A stretch of DNA of 64,000 bases, taken from contig NZ_JACOII010000011.1 in NCBI RefSeq assembly GCF_016306625.1, positions 1-64,000 on the forward strand, written 5' to 3'. The translations under genes and the position numbers were made by a program. Within the stretch, counting starts at the first letter, position 1. Every line of letters begins with the position of its first letter. Under the pieces are notes generated by a model, which was not told where the DNA came from, searched no databases, and saw only the letters and a list, made by a program, of their open reading frames with translations. This DNA is from Xenorhabdus lircayensis (GTDB lineage: Bacteria > Pseudomonadota > Gammaproteobacteria > Enterobacterales > Enterobacteriaceae). Positions 1-8,110 of this stretch are shown in pieces.

Positions 1-22
1 CCAACTTTATGGGGTCAGTTCA
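1..22. mobile_element. Possible terminal inverted repeat of an IS3-family element (element lies outside the window)
   Basis: Read on the minus strand, these bases start TGAACTGACCCC and end AAAGTTGG. This resembles the general TG..CTG..CCC....GTTGG layout I associate with IS150-group IS3 ends. No transposase is visible because the window starts here. It is only a hint that the left edge is a mobile or decayed region, which fits the toxin-antitoxin pair and pseudogenes next to it. Confidence 0.35.
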
Positions 23-66
23 CGGGGCGGGTTTGGGCAACTATTGATATTCAGACAGTGTAATGG

Positions 67-477
67 CTATGAGCCATACCCAGTAACGGTGCCTTCCACA
101 AGGTCATTCCGGTAATCAGACAAAATCTTTAATGCGAAAGCTGTATTATCACAATCAGCTTCCCCGATAGCTGCCAGTATTGTTAATTTTACTAACTCGA
201 ACGACGCATTTAGTTCAAAACCGTTAAGTATCAAGAATACACTGGTTGCCTGAAAAGCCGTTCTCTTGTTTGCATCATTAAAAGCGTGCGATTTGGCTAT
301 CGCTATCAGATACATAGCTGCAAATTTGAAAACATCTTCGCATCCTTCATAATCTTTCAGTATCTGAACTCGAAATAAAGCCCCTTCAAGTTTATTTATA
401 TTAGGCTCACCACTATTAGGAAGCGTTGATCTCTGAATCTCAATAACTTCTTCTGTTGAAAGAAATTGAATACCCAT
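67..477 (-). CDS. doc: Doc-like death-on-curing toxin (Fic fold)
   Basis: A 136-residue protein with the Doc/Fic signature HAFNDANKRTA in its middle; the family core is HxFxx(A/D)NKRT. Phage P1 Doc has a similar length and phosphorylates EF-Tu in the cytoplasm, halting translation. The His in HAF is the catalytic base and the NKR stretch binds nucleotide phosphates. The ATG overlaps the stop of the small upstream gene by one base (TAATG), the translational coupling typical of toxin-antitoxin pairs. The ORF is intact. Its place beside a possible IS end and phage remnants suggests an accessory element. The family call is firm; toxicity and target are inferred. Confidence 0.85.
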   Translation of the reverse strand: MGIQFLSTEEVIEIQRSTLPNSGEPNINKLEGALFRVQILKDYEGCEDVFKFAAMYLIAIAKSHAFNDANKRTAFQATSVFLILNGFELNASFELVKLTILAAIGEADCDNTAFALKILSDYRNDLVEGTVTGYGS

Positions 478-647
478 TATTTATCTTCCAGCGCCTTAAT
501 AATATCGGCATATTTAGTCTGGGTATGCAGCAAGGCTTTTCTAAATGCGTCAGAACGAGTTTCGATAGAGCCAGTTGCATTAGTAGACTCATGTTTTGAA
601 TTATCAAACTGTCTCGTTACTTTTTGGATATCGTTAACTTTTTCCAT
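477..647 (-). CDS. Small protein upstream of doc, probable antitoxin
   Basis: A 56-codon ORF starting MEKVNDIQKV and ending KALEDK, ending in a TAATG overlap with doc. It is hydrophilic and charged, with no membrane segment. The C-terminal half (residues about 33-56) looks helical and could be the toxin-neutralising arm, as in Phd. It is shorter than P1 Phd (73 residues), and I do not recognise a Phd/YefM DNA-binding fold, so the antitoxin call rests on size and gene order. The start ATG at 647 has only a weak purine stretch (GGATGG) upstream. Confidence 0.6.
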   Translation of the reverse strand: MEKVNDIQKVTRQFDNSKHESTNATGSIETRSDAFRKALLHTQTKYADIIKALEDK

Positions 648-738
648 ATATAGTCCATCCTGTGTTAATGATCATCTATCCCAATATTAGCACTGGTTGA
701 TTATAAAATCATCTAAATTAGCCGTCCGTGGCCTAGCA

Positions 739-1281
739 TCAAAACACATTCATTGGCAATGAGATCATGTTATCAACGTGATATCCATATTGCCTCGCTA
801 CTCCCTCGATAATTCCCGCTGGCGTCTCAGTTCCACCCGTAAAGACTTCTGTCTTGTTGAGATGCTTATCGTAGACTTCCATCTTGATGATGTATCTGAA
901 TTGTGGGGGCTGAGGCTTAACCAGAGTCTTCCTTTTAACCTCACCCGTAGTCCAGTATTCGTAAAGGACGTCGTCGCTTTTCTCTTGGTAGTGAATAACT
1001 TTCTCTCGAATTTCTGACTTAACTTTATTGACACTAACCATTTGTAGCCATCCAGCTAATTTACGCAGAGCCAAGCAAACAACATCTCTACGTTGTTTAT
1101 CTCCGGGGAGCTGCATTGTGATATTCACAACGCAGGTCTTAAATCTTTGTTTTAACTTGGTATATTGTGATGCCCAATTTAACCCCATGTTCTCAATAAA
1201 TAGTCTCATGGGGACGCCATCCAGTCGAATCCCACCTAAAAAGCAAAACAAGCATCTCTTGGTTTCGCGTAAAAAATACAA
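739..1281 (-). pseudogene. Phage antirepressor (P22_AR_N domain) remnant
   Basis: The reading frame from about residue 22 carries the phage antirepressor N-terminal domain: DGVP, then MGLNWASQYTKLKQRF, then LPGDKQRRDVVCLALRKL, then VNKVKSEIREKVIHYQEK. These follow the order of P22 Ant-like proteins. The remaining part (GEVKRKTLVKPQPP onward) is a short divergent tail. The start is poor: residues 1-21 do not look like the usual opening strand, and an overlapping frame upstream reads IEFLPFDKDCIFYAKPRDACF before a stop at the junction. That suggests a frameshift or recombination break. No other phage genes are nearby, so this is probably a prophage relic. Confidence 0.6.
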
Positions 1282-1382
1282 TCTTTATCAAATGGCAAAA
1301 ACTCAATATCATTATCTTCTATTTTTAGTTATAGTTGAATAAATTATAAACAATAAAAATTATCCTATTTTAAAAATCCCAT

Positions 1383-1688
1383 ATGAAAATAGCCATATTA
1401 CGCCGAAATGGGCTTGGTGATTTTATCTGCACTCTGCCATTAATAAAATATTTACAGAAAAAATATCCAGATTCAGAAATTAGCCTATTTATCGATGCAG
1501 GTAATGTTGATCTTGCTCATTATTTGTGTGCTGATATAAATGTCAATATCATCCCAAAAGGAAATAAATATCTATCCATTTTAAAAATCGCATTAAAATT
1601 CCGTCGAAAGCGATTTGATATTGCGATATCAGCCAATGTATTTTCATATCTATCGTCATTTAGCCTATTGAATATGATAATCGATTAA
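1383..1688 (+). pseudogene. Truncated glycosyltransferase family 9 (heptosyltransferase-like), N-terminal fragment
   Basis: A 101-residue ORF beginning MKIAILRRNGLGDFICTLP, the typical first strand and loop of family 9 glycosyltransferases such as LPS heptosyltransferases (normally about 330-350 residues). The next strand, KKYPDSEISLFID, also fits. The frame stops after the first third of the N-terminal Rossmann-like domain, so the donor-binding C-terminal domain is missing. The downstream 300 bp are AT-rich with no continuation that I can see. I read it as a nonfunctional fragment of a surface polysaccharide gene. Confidence 0.65.
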
Positions 1689-2010
1689 TTTTATAGATGA
1701 AAAATAATATAAATATCAAAAAATAAAATATAAACCATTAAATGAATAGTTATCACTCAGTAAGATAAAAAAAGAATAATATTTCAAGAATGAACATTTC
1801 AACATCAAAACAATTCCATTAATTGATAATATCTTTAGAGATTAAAATTAAAATTAAAATTAAACTTTTCATTAATCTATGTATTGACTGTAAATAAAAC
1901 CAGTGTAATGATAAGTTTGACATTATCAAAAAACATGTATGTCATTGGCACTAATTATATCAGTTAAGTTCAAAAGATATCTCCAAATAAAACCCATTTT
2001 GAGAAAAAAT
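1689..2010. other. AT-rich spacer without a gene
   Basis: No convincing ORF or RNA gene is seen here. The stretch is strongly AT-rich and contains the fourfold ATTAAA repeat listed separately. It follows the truncated glycosyltransferase and may hold decayed sequence plus the promoter of the next gene. Confidence 0.5.
1841..1864. repeat. Tandem ATTAAA x4
   Basis: Four perfect head-to-tail copies of ATTAAA in the AT-rich spacer upstream of the PEP mutase-like gene. Such a run could vary in copy number by slippage. No function can be assigned. Confidence 0.8.
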
Positions 2011-2835
2011 ATGACAAGAATAAACCTGCATGAAAAAATTCAAATGTTCCGCCAACTACATGAAGAAGGTCGTTTGATATTAGTTAATTCATGGGATGTT
2101 ATGAGTACTCGTCTGGCTGAACAAAGCGGTGCAAAAGCAATAGCAACAACCAGTGCCGGAATATCTTGGAGTTTGGGCTATCCCGATAATCAATTAGCTG
2201 ATAGAAAAATCGTCATTAAAGCGCTTGATTTGATTACTACCAGTACCAATCTTCCTGTTTCTGCCGATATCGAAGATGGCTTGTTGAGTATTGGTGAAAA
2301 TATGGATCACCTTGTACAAGATCTCTATTCTGTCGAATGTGTTGGTATTAATATTGAAGATGCCAAAAATGGCAAATCAATGTCTATAGAAGGCGGAGTT
2401 GAACGCATAGCATCTGCACGTGCTGCTGCCAATAAGTTGAATTACAATTTATTTATCAATGCCCGTATAGATTCGTGGCTCCGTGGTGAAAGTAGCGATC
2501 CTGATCATCTAATTTCCCGTGCTAATTCCTATCTTGCTGCTGGTGCAGATTGTATTTTTATTCCCGGTTTGATCGACTTAAAAATATGCCAAACAATTAG
2601 CTCCCATATTAATGGGCCTTTAAATGTAATGGCTAGCACTAATGCTCCCAGCGCAGAAAAGTTTTTCTCTGCTGGTGTAAAACGGATCTCTGGAGGCTCT
2701 TTCTTTGCTGAACAAGCTTATGGTATCACGCAAGCTAGTATGAAAGGTTTTATACGAGAAGGTATATTACAACCCAATAGTGAATCCAAAATTAGTTATA
2801 TGGAATTAAATTCCATAATAGCTCAGAAAAAATGA
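2011..2835 (+). CDS. Isocitrate lyase/PEP mutase superfamily protein
   Basis: From the ATG at 2011 (MTRINLHEKI) this is a 274-residue TIM-barrel enzyme of the PEP mutase/methylisocitrate lyase superfamily. Visible landmarks are the LVNSWDVMSTRLAEQSGAKA opening, the metal-binding SADIEDG strand, INIEDA, and INARIDSW. The Cys-containing KKCGH loop of true isocitrate lyases is not present, which points to the non-ICL branch that includes carboxyphosphonoenolpyruvate mutase and oxaloacetate decarboxylase-like members. The substrate cannot be read from sequence. The frame is open 24 codons further up to 1939, but that extension is not family-like. A strong hairpin follows the stop, so it is probably monocistronic. 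Confidence 0.8.
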   Translation: MTRINLHEKIQMFRQLHEEGRLILVNSWDVMSTRLAEQSGAKAIATTSAGISWSLGYPDNQLADRKIVIKALDLITTSTNLPVSADIEDGLLSIGENMDHLVQDLYSVECVGINIEDAKNGKSMSIEGGVERIASARAAANKLNYNLFINARIDSWLRGESSDPDHLISRANSYLAAGADCIFIPGLIDLKICQTISSHINGPLNVMASTNAPSAEKFFSAGVKRISGGSFFAEQAYGITQASMKGFIREGILQPNSESKISYMELNSIIAQKK

Positions 2836-2842
2836 TCAATAC

Positions 2843-2874
2843 GTTGCAGGAAAATAATTATTTTATCCTGCAAC
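2843..2874 (+). terminator. Hairpin downstream of the PEP mutase-like gene
   Basis: Nine-base perfect arms GTTGCAGGA and TCCTGCAAC surround an AT-rich, nearly self-complementary loop, 7 bases after the stop codon. There is no long T-run, so it may be a terminator or an mRNA 3-prime end stabiliser. Confidence 0.6.
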
Positions 2875-3143
2875 ATAAAAATAATTAAAATACATAATAA
2901 TTATCGTTATAGTTTATAAACAAAATTAACTGAACTTATTTTCAATTGATGCAGTAGAAGTAAAAATAATAATTTAATTATTTCAATCACATTCCAAAAA
3001 AAATAAATTTATCTTGAATAACAATATAATTTGGCAACATAATCTCTTTTTAAAGAAGCCATCTTTCCATTAGAAAATGGGCTTTTGAGGATAAGGTAAT
3101 TTTACCTGAGTGTATGTCTTAAACACAGATAGTGGCATCTGGT

Positions 3144-3515
3144 ATGAGTCAAACGTTAACTTCTCAATCTGAATTACAGGATAACCCCTGTATAAGCTGT
3201 GGTGCTTGTTGTGCATATTTTCGCGTTTCATTTTACTGGGCAGAAGCCGAGGATGGTGGTGGAACAGTTCCCGTCTCCATGACGGAAAAATTAAATGATT
3301 TCATGCGTTGCATGCAAGGTACAAATGAATCTCACCCCCGATGTATCAATTTATGCGGTGAAATTGGTCAGTCAGTCTCCTGCTCTATCTATGACAAAAG
3401 GCCCTCCCCTTGCAGAGAATTTCCCCAAGCATGGGGAACTGGTGATTACAATGAAAGCTGTGATCGCGCCAGAGCTGCTCACGGTCTTCCCCCGCTACCA
3501 AAACCGAAAACATAG
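3144..3515 (+). CDS. ykgJ: YkgJ-family cysteine cluster protein (UPF0153)
   Basis: A 123-residue protein from the ATG at 3144; an in-frame GTG at 3132 is also possible. It has the conserved Cys pattern of the YkgJ/CxxCxxCC family: PCISCGACCAYF near residues 16-27, then RC, LC, SC and SPCREFPQAW. The eight or so cysteines suggest a metal site, probably zinc or Fe-S. The function is not established. A 12-base inverted repeat begins 2 bases after the stop. Confidence 0.75.
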   Translation: MSQTLTSQSELQDNPCISCGACCAYFRVSFYWAEAEDGGGTVPVSMTEKLNDFMRCMQGTNESHPRCINLCGEIGQSVSCSIYDKRPSPCREFPQAWGTGDYNESCDRARAAHGLPPLPKPKT

Positions 3516-3516
3516 C

Positions 3517-3541
3517 CGAAATTCCATTCAATGGAATTTCG
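3517..3541 (+). terminator. Perfect inverted repeat after ykgJ
   Basis: CGAAATTCCATT and AATGGAATTTCG form a 12-bp perfect palindrome around a single base, directly after the ykgJ stop. It lacks a clear T-run (TTAG follows) but separates ykgJ from the mtn operon and probably acts as a terminator or 3-prime stabiliser. Confidence 0.55.
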
Positions 3542-3671
3542 TTAGTCCCATCACAGACACCTTACTTTTGCATATCTATAGTTAACAAATGTAAAAAATC
3601 ATTACCGTAGAATGAGTTATCTCTGTGCAGTTTATGAACTTTCCTTCATGAAATTATCAGGATGAAAAATA

Positions 3672-4937
3672 ATGTCTGCTCATGTCCCTACAGGGTATAC
3701 CCCACAAACTTGTGAATCGTTACCACACTATCTTGCTAAAAATTTACCAATAACAATTTCATTAGGGGGCGCCCCTGAAACTTGGCAAATACAGGAAGTG
3801 GGTGATGGAAATCTCAACTTAGTGTTTATTGTCTCTGGGAAGGAAAATACGATTGTCGTGAAGCAAGCCTTACCTTATGTAAGAGCTGTGGGTGAGTCAT
3901 GGCAGCTTTCGCTTGTTCGTTCACATTTTGAATATCATGCTCTGGTTGAAGAGAATAAAATTGCCGGAGAATATGTTCCTGATGTCTATTTTTATGATGA
4001 GAAAATGTCTCTCGTTGTTATGGAGTATTTGTCTCAGCATATTATCCTACGTAAGCAGGTAATTGCTGGGGAAAAATTTACTCATCTTGCGGAAGATGTT
4101 GGGATTTTTCTCGCTAATACATTATTCCATACCTCAGACATTGGGATGGCCAGCAAGGAGAAAAAAGATCTAATTGCCCGCTTTGCTAATAATCATGAGC
4201 TTTGCAAGATCACTGAAGATCTGATTTTCACTGAACCCTATTTTAATGCGGAAAGGAATAACTGGACTTCCCCTCAACTTGACGATGAGGTCTACACTAT
4301 TTGGCAAGATCGAGCGTTAATTCAAGTGGCTATGCAATATAAATATCAGTTTATGACGCAAACACAAGCGTTGCTACATGGTGATCTCCATTCCGGCTCC
4401 ATTATGGTAACATCTAATTCCACCAAAGTGATTGACCCAGAATTCAGTTTCATGGGGCCAATGGCGTTTGATATCGGTAACTACATCGGCAATTTATTGA
4501 TGGCCTATTTTGCTCAACCCGCTCTACGGGAAACTAATGCACAATGTGCCGATTACCAGACATGGCTTTTTGAACAAATAGAGACAACTTGGACGGTGTT
4601 TGAACATCATTTCCGTCAGTTATGGAATGAAAAAGAAGTGGGCGACGCCTATCCCACCACGCTTTATCAGCGAGGTACATTTGATAAATCGTTCTTGAAA
4701 ACAGCACAAGATGACTTTTTATCCATCTTATTTAAAAACACACTTGTTTATGCTGGCCTCGAAATCAATCGCCGCATTATTGGTTTTTCTGGTGTTGCCG
4801 ATTTCAAACAGATTGAAGATCAAAACCAGCGCGCTATTTGTGAAAAAAGCGCTCTGAAATTGGCACGAGAATTGATTGTAAATAGGGAAAACTACCCCAA
4901 TTTTCCTCTAATTAGACGCTATATCGCACGGTGTTAA
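3672..4937 (+). CDS. mtnK: 5-methylthioribose kinase
   Basis: A 421-residue kinase of the choline/aminoglycoside kinase fold; MtnK proteins are about 400 residues. It phosphorylates 5-methylthioribose (and probably 5-deoxyribose) at C1 using ATP. Landmarks are the glycine-containing loop VGDGNLNLVF (about 41-50), the ATP-Lys in IVVKQALPYVRA, the Brenner motif HGDLHSGSI with catalytic Asp (about 237-245), and the metal-binding DPEFSFMGP. An AGGA lies about 10 bases before the ATG. It is followed after 9 bases by mtnA and then a class II aldolase, with no mtnC, mtnD or mtnW-type genes. This suggests use in the DHAP shunt rather than the full methionine salvage cycle. Confidence 0.93.
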   Translation: MSAHVPTGYTPQTCESLPHYLAKNLPITISLGGAPETWQIQEVGDGNLNLVFIVSGKENTIVVKQALPYVRAVGESWQLSLVRSHFEYHALVEENKIAGEYVPDVYFYDEKMSLVVMEYLSQHIILRKQVIAGEKFTHLAEDVGIFLANTLFHTSDIGMASKEKKDLIARFANNHELCKITEDLIFTEPYFNAERNNWTSPQLDDEVYTIWQDRALIQVAMQYKYQFMTQTQALLHGDLHSGSIMVTSNSTKVIDPEFSFMGPMAFDIGNYIGNLLMAYFAQPALRETNAQCADYQTWLFEQIETTWTVFEHHFRQLWNEKEVGDAYPTTLYQRGTFDKSFLKTAQDDFLSILFKNTLVYAGLEINRRIIGFSGVADFKQIEDQNQRAICEKSALKLARELIVNRENYPNFPLIRRYIARC

Positions 4938-4946
4938 GAGGCTGAT

Positions 4947-6044
4947 ATGAAAATTAATGGCATTCATTACCGCTCCGTTTGGCTTGCTGACGATGGTCAT
5001 ACCATCGAAATTTTCGATCAGACCAAACTCCCTTTTGAGATACAGGTTATTCAACTGCGTACGATACAAGATACCGCAATAGCCATCCAAGAGATGTGGG
5101 TACGGGGAGCACCCTTGATTGGTGCAGTTACCGCGTATGGTATGGCTCTGGCAATGCGTCAGGAAAGTAGCGATGAAAATCTAAGGCAGGCTTACAATAT
5201 TCTGGTTAAAACTCGCCCCACCGCGATCAATTTAAAATGGGCATTGGATCGGTCATATCGAGCATTAGAGAATATTGAATATTCGCTACGTGAAGCAGCC
5301 GCTTATCGTATCGCCAATGAAATTGCAGATGAAGATGTGGAGTTGTGTCGCAAAATTGGTGAGCACGGGCTAAAAATTATACAGCGTATCGCAGCAACCA
5401 AATCAGCGGGCGATGTGGTCAATATTCTCACCCACTGTAATGCTGGCTGGCTCGCGACGGTTGATTGGGGAACCGCGTTGGCACCCATTTATATGGCGCA
5501 CGATGCAGGAATTAAGGTTCATGTCTGGGTTGATGAAACCCGCCCACGCAATCAAGGAGGGTTAACGGCTTTCGAATTGGGTTCACATGGTGTACCACAT
5601 ACTTTGATTGCTGATAATGCAGGCGGGCATTTAATGCAGCACGGTAAAGTAGACCTCTGCATTGTCGGCACAGATCGGACGACAGCCCGGGGCGATGTAT
5701 GCAATAAAATCGGGACTTACCTCAAAGCATTGGCAGCCAAAGCCAATCAGGTGCCTTTTTATGTTGCCTTACCATCACCTACACTGGATTTTACAGTTTG
5801 GGATGGGGTAAAAGAAATTCCCATCGAGCAGCGTTCGGGTGAAGAACAATCCCATGTGTATGGCATTACTCCTGAAGGTACACGGAGTTGGGTCAATACA
5901 GCACCACAAGAAACATCCTGCGGAAATTATGCCTTTGATGTCACACCGGCTGAATTTATCACTGGGCTGATTACAGAGCGCGGGATTTGCGATGCCAGTG
6001 AGGAGGGATTACGGACGCTCTTCCCTGATTTGTGCGGGCAGTAG
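4947..6044 (+). CDS. mtnA: Methylthioribose-1-phosphate isomerase
   Basis: A 365-residue aldose-ketose isomerase of the MtnA/eIF2B-alpha family that converts 5-methylthioribose-1-phosphate to the ribulose-1-phosphate. Visible landmarks are [13 protein letters not shown] (near residue 53), the catalytic Cys in [22 protein letters not shown], and the catalytic Asp in [10 protein letters not shown] followed by NKIGTY. AAGAGG precedes the ATG by 6-7 bases, and the gene starts 9 bases after mtnK. The length matches the family. It almost certainly works with the flanking mtnK and aldolase in the cytoplasm. Confidence 0.94.
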   Translation: MKINGIHYRSVWLADDGHTIEIFDQTKLPFEIQVIQLRTIQDTAIAIQEMWVRGAPLIGAVTAYGMALAMRQESSDENLRQAYNILVKTRPTAINLKWALDRSYRALENIEYSLREAAAYRIANEIADEDVELCRKIGEHGLKIIQRIAATKSAGDVVNILTHCNAGWLATVDWGTALAPIYMAHDAGIKVHVWVDETRPRNQGGLTAFELGSHGVPHTLIADNAGGHLMQHGKVDLCIVGTDRTTARGDVCNKIGTYLKALAAKANQVPFYVALPSPTLDFTVWDGVKEIPIEQRSGEEQSHVYGITPEGTRSWVNTAPQETSCGNYAFDVTPAEFITGLITERGICDASEEGLRTLFPDLCGQ

Positions 6045-6071
6045 TCGTAGTCGCCACTCAAGGAAAATATA

Positions 6072-6716
6072 ATGAACAGAGAACAAATCGCTCGAGAGAT
6101 CATCGCAACATGCCTCAAAATGAATGCGCTTGGATTGAACCAAGGAACATCAGGCAATATCAGTGCTCGCTACCAGAACGGTTTTCTGATTACGCCCAGC
6201 GGCGTACCTTATGAAAAACTGACACCTGAGCAAATCGTGTATGTCAGTAATGAAGGTGAATATGAAGCTGATAAGGTGCCTTCAAGCGAGTGGCATTTTC
6301 ACCTGTCCTGTTATCAAGCTCGTCCTGAGCTCAATGCCGTTGTGCATAACCATGCCGTTAACTCAACGGCGGTTTCGATTCTCAATCATGCGATTCCCGC
6401 TATTCACTATATGATTGCTGTTACGGGAACTGATCACGTTCCCTGCATTCCCTATGCCACCTTTGGAACACCCGAGCTGGCTGACAGTGTAAAAGAAGAA
6501 ATCAAGCACAGTAAGGCGTTATTAATGCAGCATCACGGCATGATTGCGATGGAAGTGAATCTGGAAAAAGCCCTGTGGCTGGCGAATGAGATTGAAATAC
6601 TGGCAAAACTTTACTTAAAAGTGCTTCCGATTATGGAGAGTGTTCCTGTACTTTCCCAGACAGAAATGCAGCGAGTTCTGGAAAAATTCAAGAGTTATGG
6701 ATTAAAGACGAAATAA
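6072..6716 (+). CDS. FucA-like class II aldolase, probable 5-deoxyribulose/5-methylthioribulose-1-phosphate aldolase (DHAP shunt)
   Basis: A 214-residue zinc aldolase very like L-fuculose-1-phosphate aldolase (215 residues): GLNQGTSGNIS, the phosphate-loop LITPSGVPYEKL, the Glu in SSEWHFH, the zinc-binding HNHAV, and HHGMIA. As third gene behind mtnK and mtnA it fits the shunt aldolase that cleaves methylthioribulose-1-P or deoxyribulose-1-P into dihydroxyacetone phosphate plus (methylthio)acetaldehyde or acetaldehyde, as described in Rhodospirillum rubrum and some E. coli. The alternative, fuculose use, is weakened by the absence of fucI, fucK or fucO. MtnB dehydratase belongs to the same superfamily but would need mtnC and mtnD partners, which are absent. 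RBS AAGGAAA lies 5 bases before ATG. Confidence 0.82.
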   Translation: MNREQIAREIIATCLKMNALGLNQGTSGNISARYQNGFLITPSGVPYEKLTPEQIVYVSNEGEYEADKVPSSEWHFHLSCYQARPELNAVVHNHAVNSTAVSILNHAIPAIHYMIAVTGTDHVPCIPYATFGTPELADSVKEEIKHSKALLMQHHGMIAMEVNLEKALWLANEIEILAKLYLKVLPIMESVPVLSQTEMQRVLEKFKSYGLKTK

Positions 6717-6796
6717 CAACAAAACCTCACATAAGGGGCATGACTTTATTATTATTACAGATAATGATTTCTTATGGATAATGTGTTCTTATCTGT

Positions 6797-6934
6797 TCAA
6801 TTTGATAACAAAAAATCCGCAGTAATTTCATCAATAATAAAATCAGAGAAATATCCTCTCCGAATCACACCCAGAGTTGCCTCAAAATTATGCACATCTC
6901 CAGCCAAAAAGATCCGTTCATCCACTTCAAGCCA
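6797..6934 (-). pseudogene. C-terminal remnant of a DeoR/SorC-type sugar-responsive regulator
   Basis: A 45-codon open stretch on the minus strand, ending at a TGA, reads FLAGDVHNFEATLGVIRRGY then FSDFIIDEITADFLLSN. This is the effector-binding domain end of DeoR/SorC regulators, whose usual form is GG..K..A...ALRGG...LITDE.TA..LL. No N-terminal helix-turn-helix part is found upstream, where an in-frame stop occurs. It sits next to and convergent with the mtnK-mtnA-aldolase operon, so it may be the relic of that operon's regulator. That link is inference. Confidence 0.6.
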
Positions 6935-7067
6935 TTATTTCCAATGGAATAGAAAAGACAACTAATTAATTAGAAATATTATAGGAAGAATAATTCTAGA
7001 CAAAATGGCGCTAGATAAAGATGCTGTTAGAAGAGTATGACTAGAGGGAAGAAAAACTAGGATGAAG

Positions 7068-7143
7068 TGGTGGGCGATACCAGATTCGAACTGATGACCC
7101 CCTCCTTGTAAGGGAGATGCTCTACCAACTGAGCTAATCGCCC
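7068..7143 (-). tRNA. tRNA-Val (anticodon TAC)
   Basis: The minus strand starts GGGCGATTAGCTCAGTTGG and ends in ATCGCCC-A-CCA, with anticodon loop CCTTACAAG (anticodon TAC), T-loop GTTCGAATC and an encoded CCA. It is the last gene of a seven-tRNA array transcribed away from gltX. Confidence 0.97.
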
Positions 7144-7165
7144 ACTTCGTATTTTTATACCTAAA

Positions 7166-7241
7166 TGGTGGGTCGTGCAGGATTCGAACCTGCGACCAAT
7201 TGATTAAAAGTCAACTGCTCTACCGACTGAGCTAACGACCC
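7166..7241 (-). tRNA. tRNA-Lys (anticodon TTT)
   Basis: GGGTCGTTAGCTCAGTCGG start, anticodon loop GACTTTTAATC with TTT, T-arm GCAGGTTCGAATCCTGC, and encoded CCA. Third of three near-identical Lys copies in transcription order. Confidence 0.97.
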
Positions 7242-7271
7242 GATTAGGTAATTCTGATTTTTATATCTAAA

Positions 7272-7347
7272 TGGTGGGTCGTGCAGGATTCGAACCTGCG
7301 ACCAATTGATTAAAAGTCAACTGCTCTACCGACTGAGCTAACGACCC
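7272..7347 (-). tRNA. tRNA-Lys (anticodon TTT)
   Basis: The mature sequence is identical to the neighbouring Lys copies, with an encoded CCA. Short AT-rich spacers separate the copies, in line with processing from one precursor. Confidence 0.97.
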
Positions 7348-7377
7348 AATTAGATAATTTTGATTTTGATATTTGAA

Positions 7378-7453
7378 TGGTGGGTCGTGCAGGATTCGAA
7401 CCTGCGACCAATTGATTAAAAGTCAACTGCTCTACCGACTGAGCTAACGACCC
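7378..7453 (-). tRNA. tRNA-Lys (anticodon TTT)
   Basis: First Lys copy in transcription order, with anticodon TTT and encoded CCA. It directly follows the three Val copies of the array. Confidence 0.97.
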
Positions 7454-7509
7454 ATTCTAAATATCAATGTGATACTGCGAAACAGTCTTATCGAAACAAC
7501 TTGATGAAG

Positions 7510-7585
7510 TGGTGGGCGATACCAGATTCGAACTGATGACCCCCTCCTTGTAAGGGAGATGCTCTACCAACTGAGCTAATCGCCC
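7510..7585 (-). tRNA. tRNA-Val (anticodon TAC)
   Basis: Same mature sequence as the other Val copies, with encoded CCA. Third gene of the array in transcription order. Confidence 0.97.
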
Positions 7586-7629
7586 ACTTCACGATGACTA
7601 TAACGACATCAATACCACTGATTCATGAT

Positions 7630-7705
7630 TGGTGGGCGATACCAGATTCGAACTGATGACCCCCTCCTTGTAAGGGAGATGCTCTACCAACTGAGCTAAT
7701 CGCCC
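7630..7705 (-). tRNA. tRNA-Val (anticodon TAC)
   Basis: Second gene of the array in transcription order; anticodon TAC and encoded CCA. Confidence 0.97.
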
Positions 7706-7752
7706 AATCACAAAATCATTTTTTATCACTACTTCTATCACTACGAGAGAGA

Positions 7753-7828
7753 TGGTGGGCGATACCAGATTCGAACTGATGACCCCCTCCTTGTAAGGGA
7801 GATGCTCTACCAACTGAGCTAATCGCCC
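7753..7828 (-). tRNA. tRNA-Val (anticodon TAC)
   Basis: First gene of the array, closest to the promoter at 7845-7872. Anticodon TAC and encoded CCA. The set corresponds to E. coli valU-valX-valY-lysV next to gltX, here with extra Lys copies and a final Val. Confidence 0.97.
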
Positions 7829-7844
7829 GTCGTGATGGAGTCGC

Positions 7845-7872
7845 ATTATAGGGATAGTTCGAAGTGAGTCAA
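7845..7872 (-). promoter_or_regulatory. Sigma-70 promoter of the Val/Lys tRNA operon
   Basis: The minus strand reads TTGACT, 16 bases, TATAAT, then a GC-rich discriminator GCGACTCC about 17-25 bases before the first tRNA. A near-consensus promoter with a GC-rich discriminator is typical of stringently controlled stable RNA operons. Confidence 0.85.
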
Positions 7873-8110
7873 CGCTTTTTATTACTAAAATAATCGTTCG
7901 TCGTAAAATTAAACAGAATGAAACAATTATAATCACGCTAGGGTATCATTTAGCCAATCTATTTTGGCTTTTCTCAATAACGTACTATTAACGCCATTGA
8001 GGAATTGAAGTGCAGTGATAAAATAACCCCCACTATTGTGATTTCAATATTGTTACGTCAATCATCCAAAACGCTCTCTAAAAAGAGAAACGTAATTAAG
8101 GCAATTCCTG
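7873..8110. other. Divergent spacer between the tRNA promoter and gltX
   Basis: No ORF is supported here. It must carry the gltX promoter and leader. AAGG about 9 bases before the gltX ATG is the probable RBS. No riboswitch or attenuator is recognised. Confidence 0.4.

Noticed and set aside
6774-6965. 63-codon plus-strand ORF after the aldolase
   Set aside because: No RBS or family features; the opposite strand carries the DeoR-type remnant.
7068-7828. Regularly spaced repeats resembling a CRISPR array
   Set aside because: The repeats are complete Val and Lys tRNA genes with encoded CCA; the spacers are short and irregular.
7598-7936. 112-codon minus-strand ORF across two tRNA-Val genes
   Set aside because: Its doubled GRLAQLVEHLPYKEGVISSN motif is simply translated tRNA sequence.
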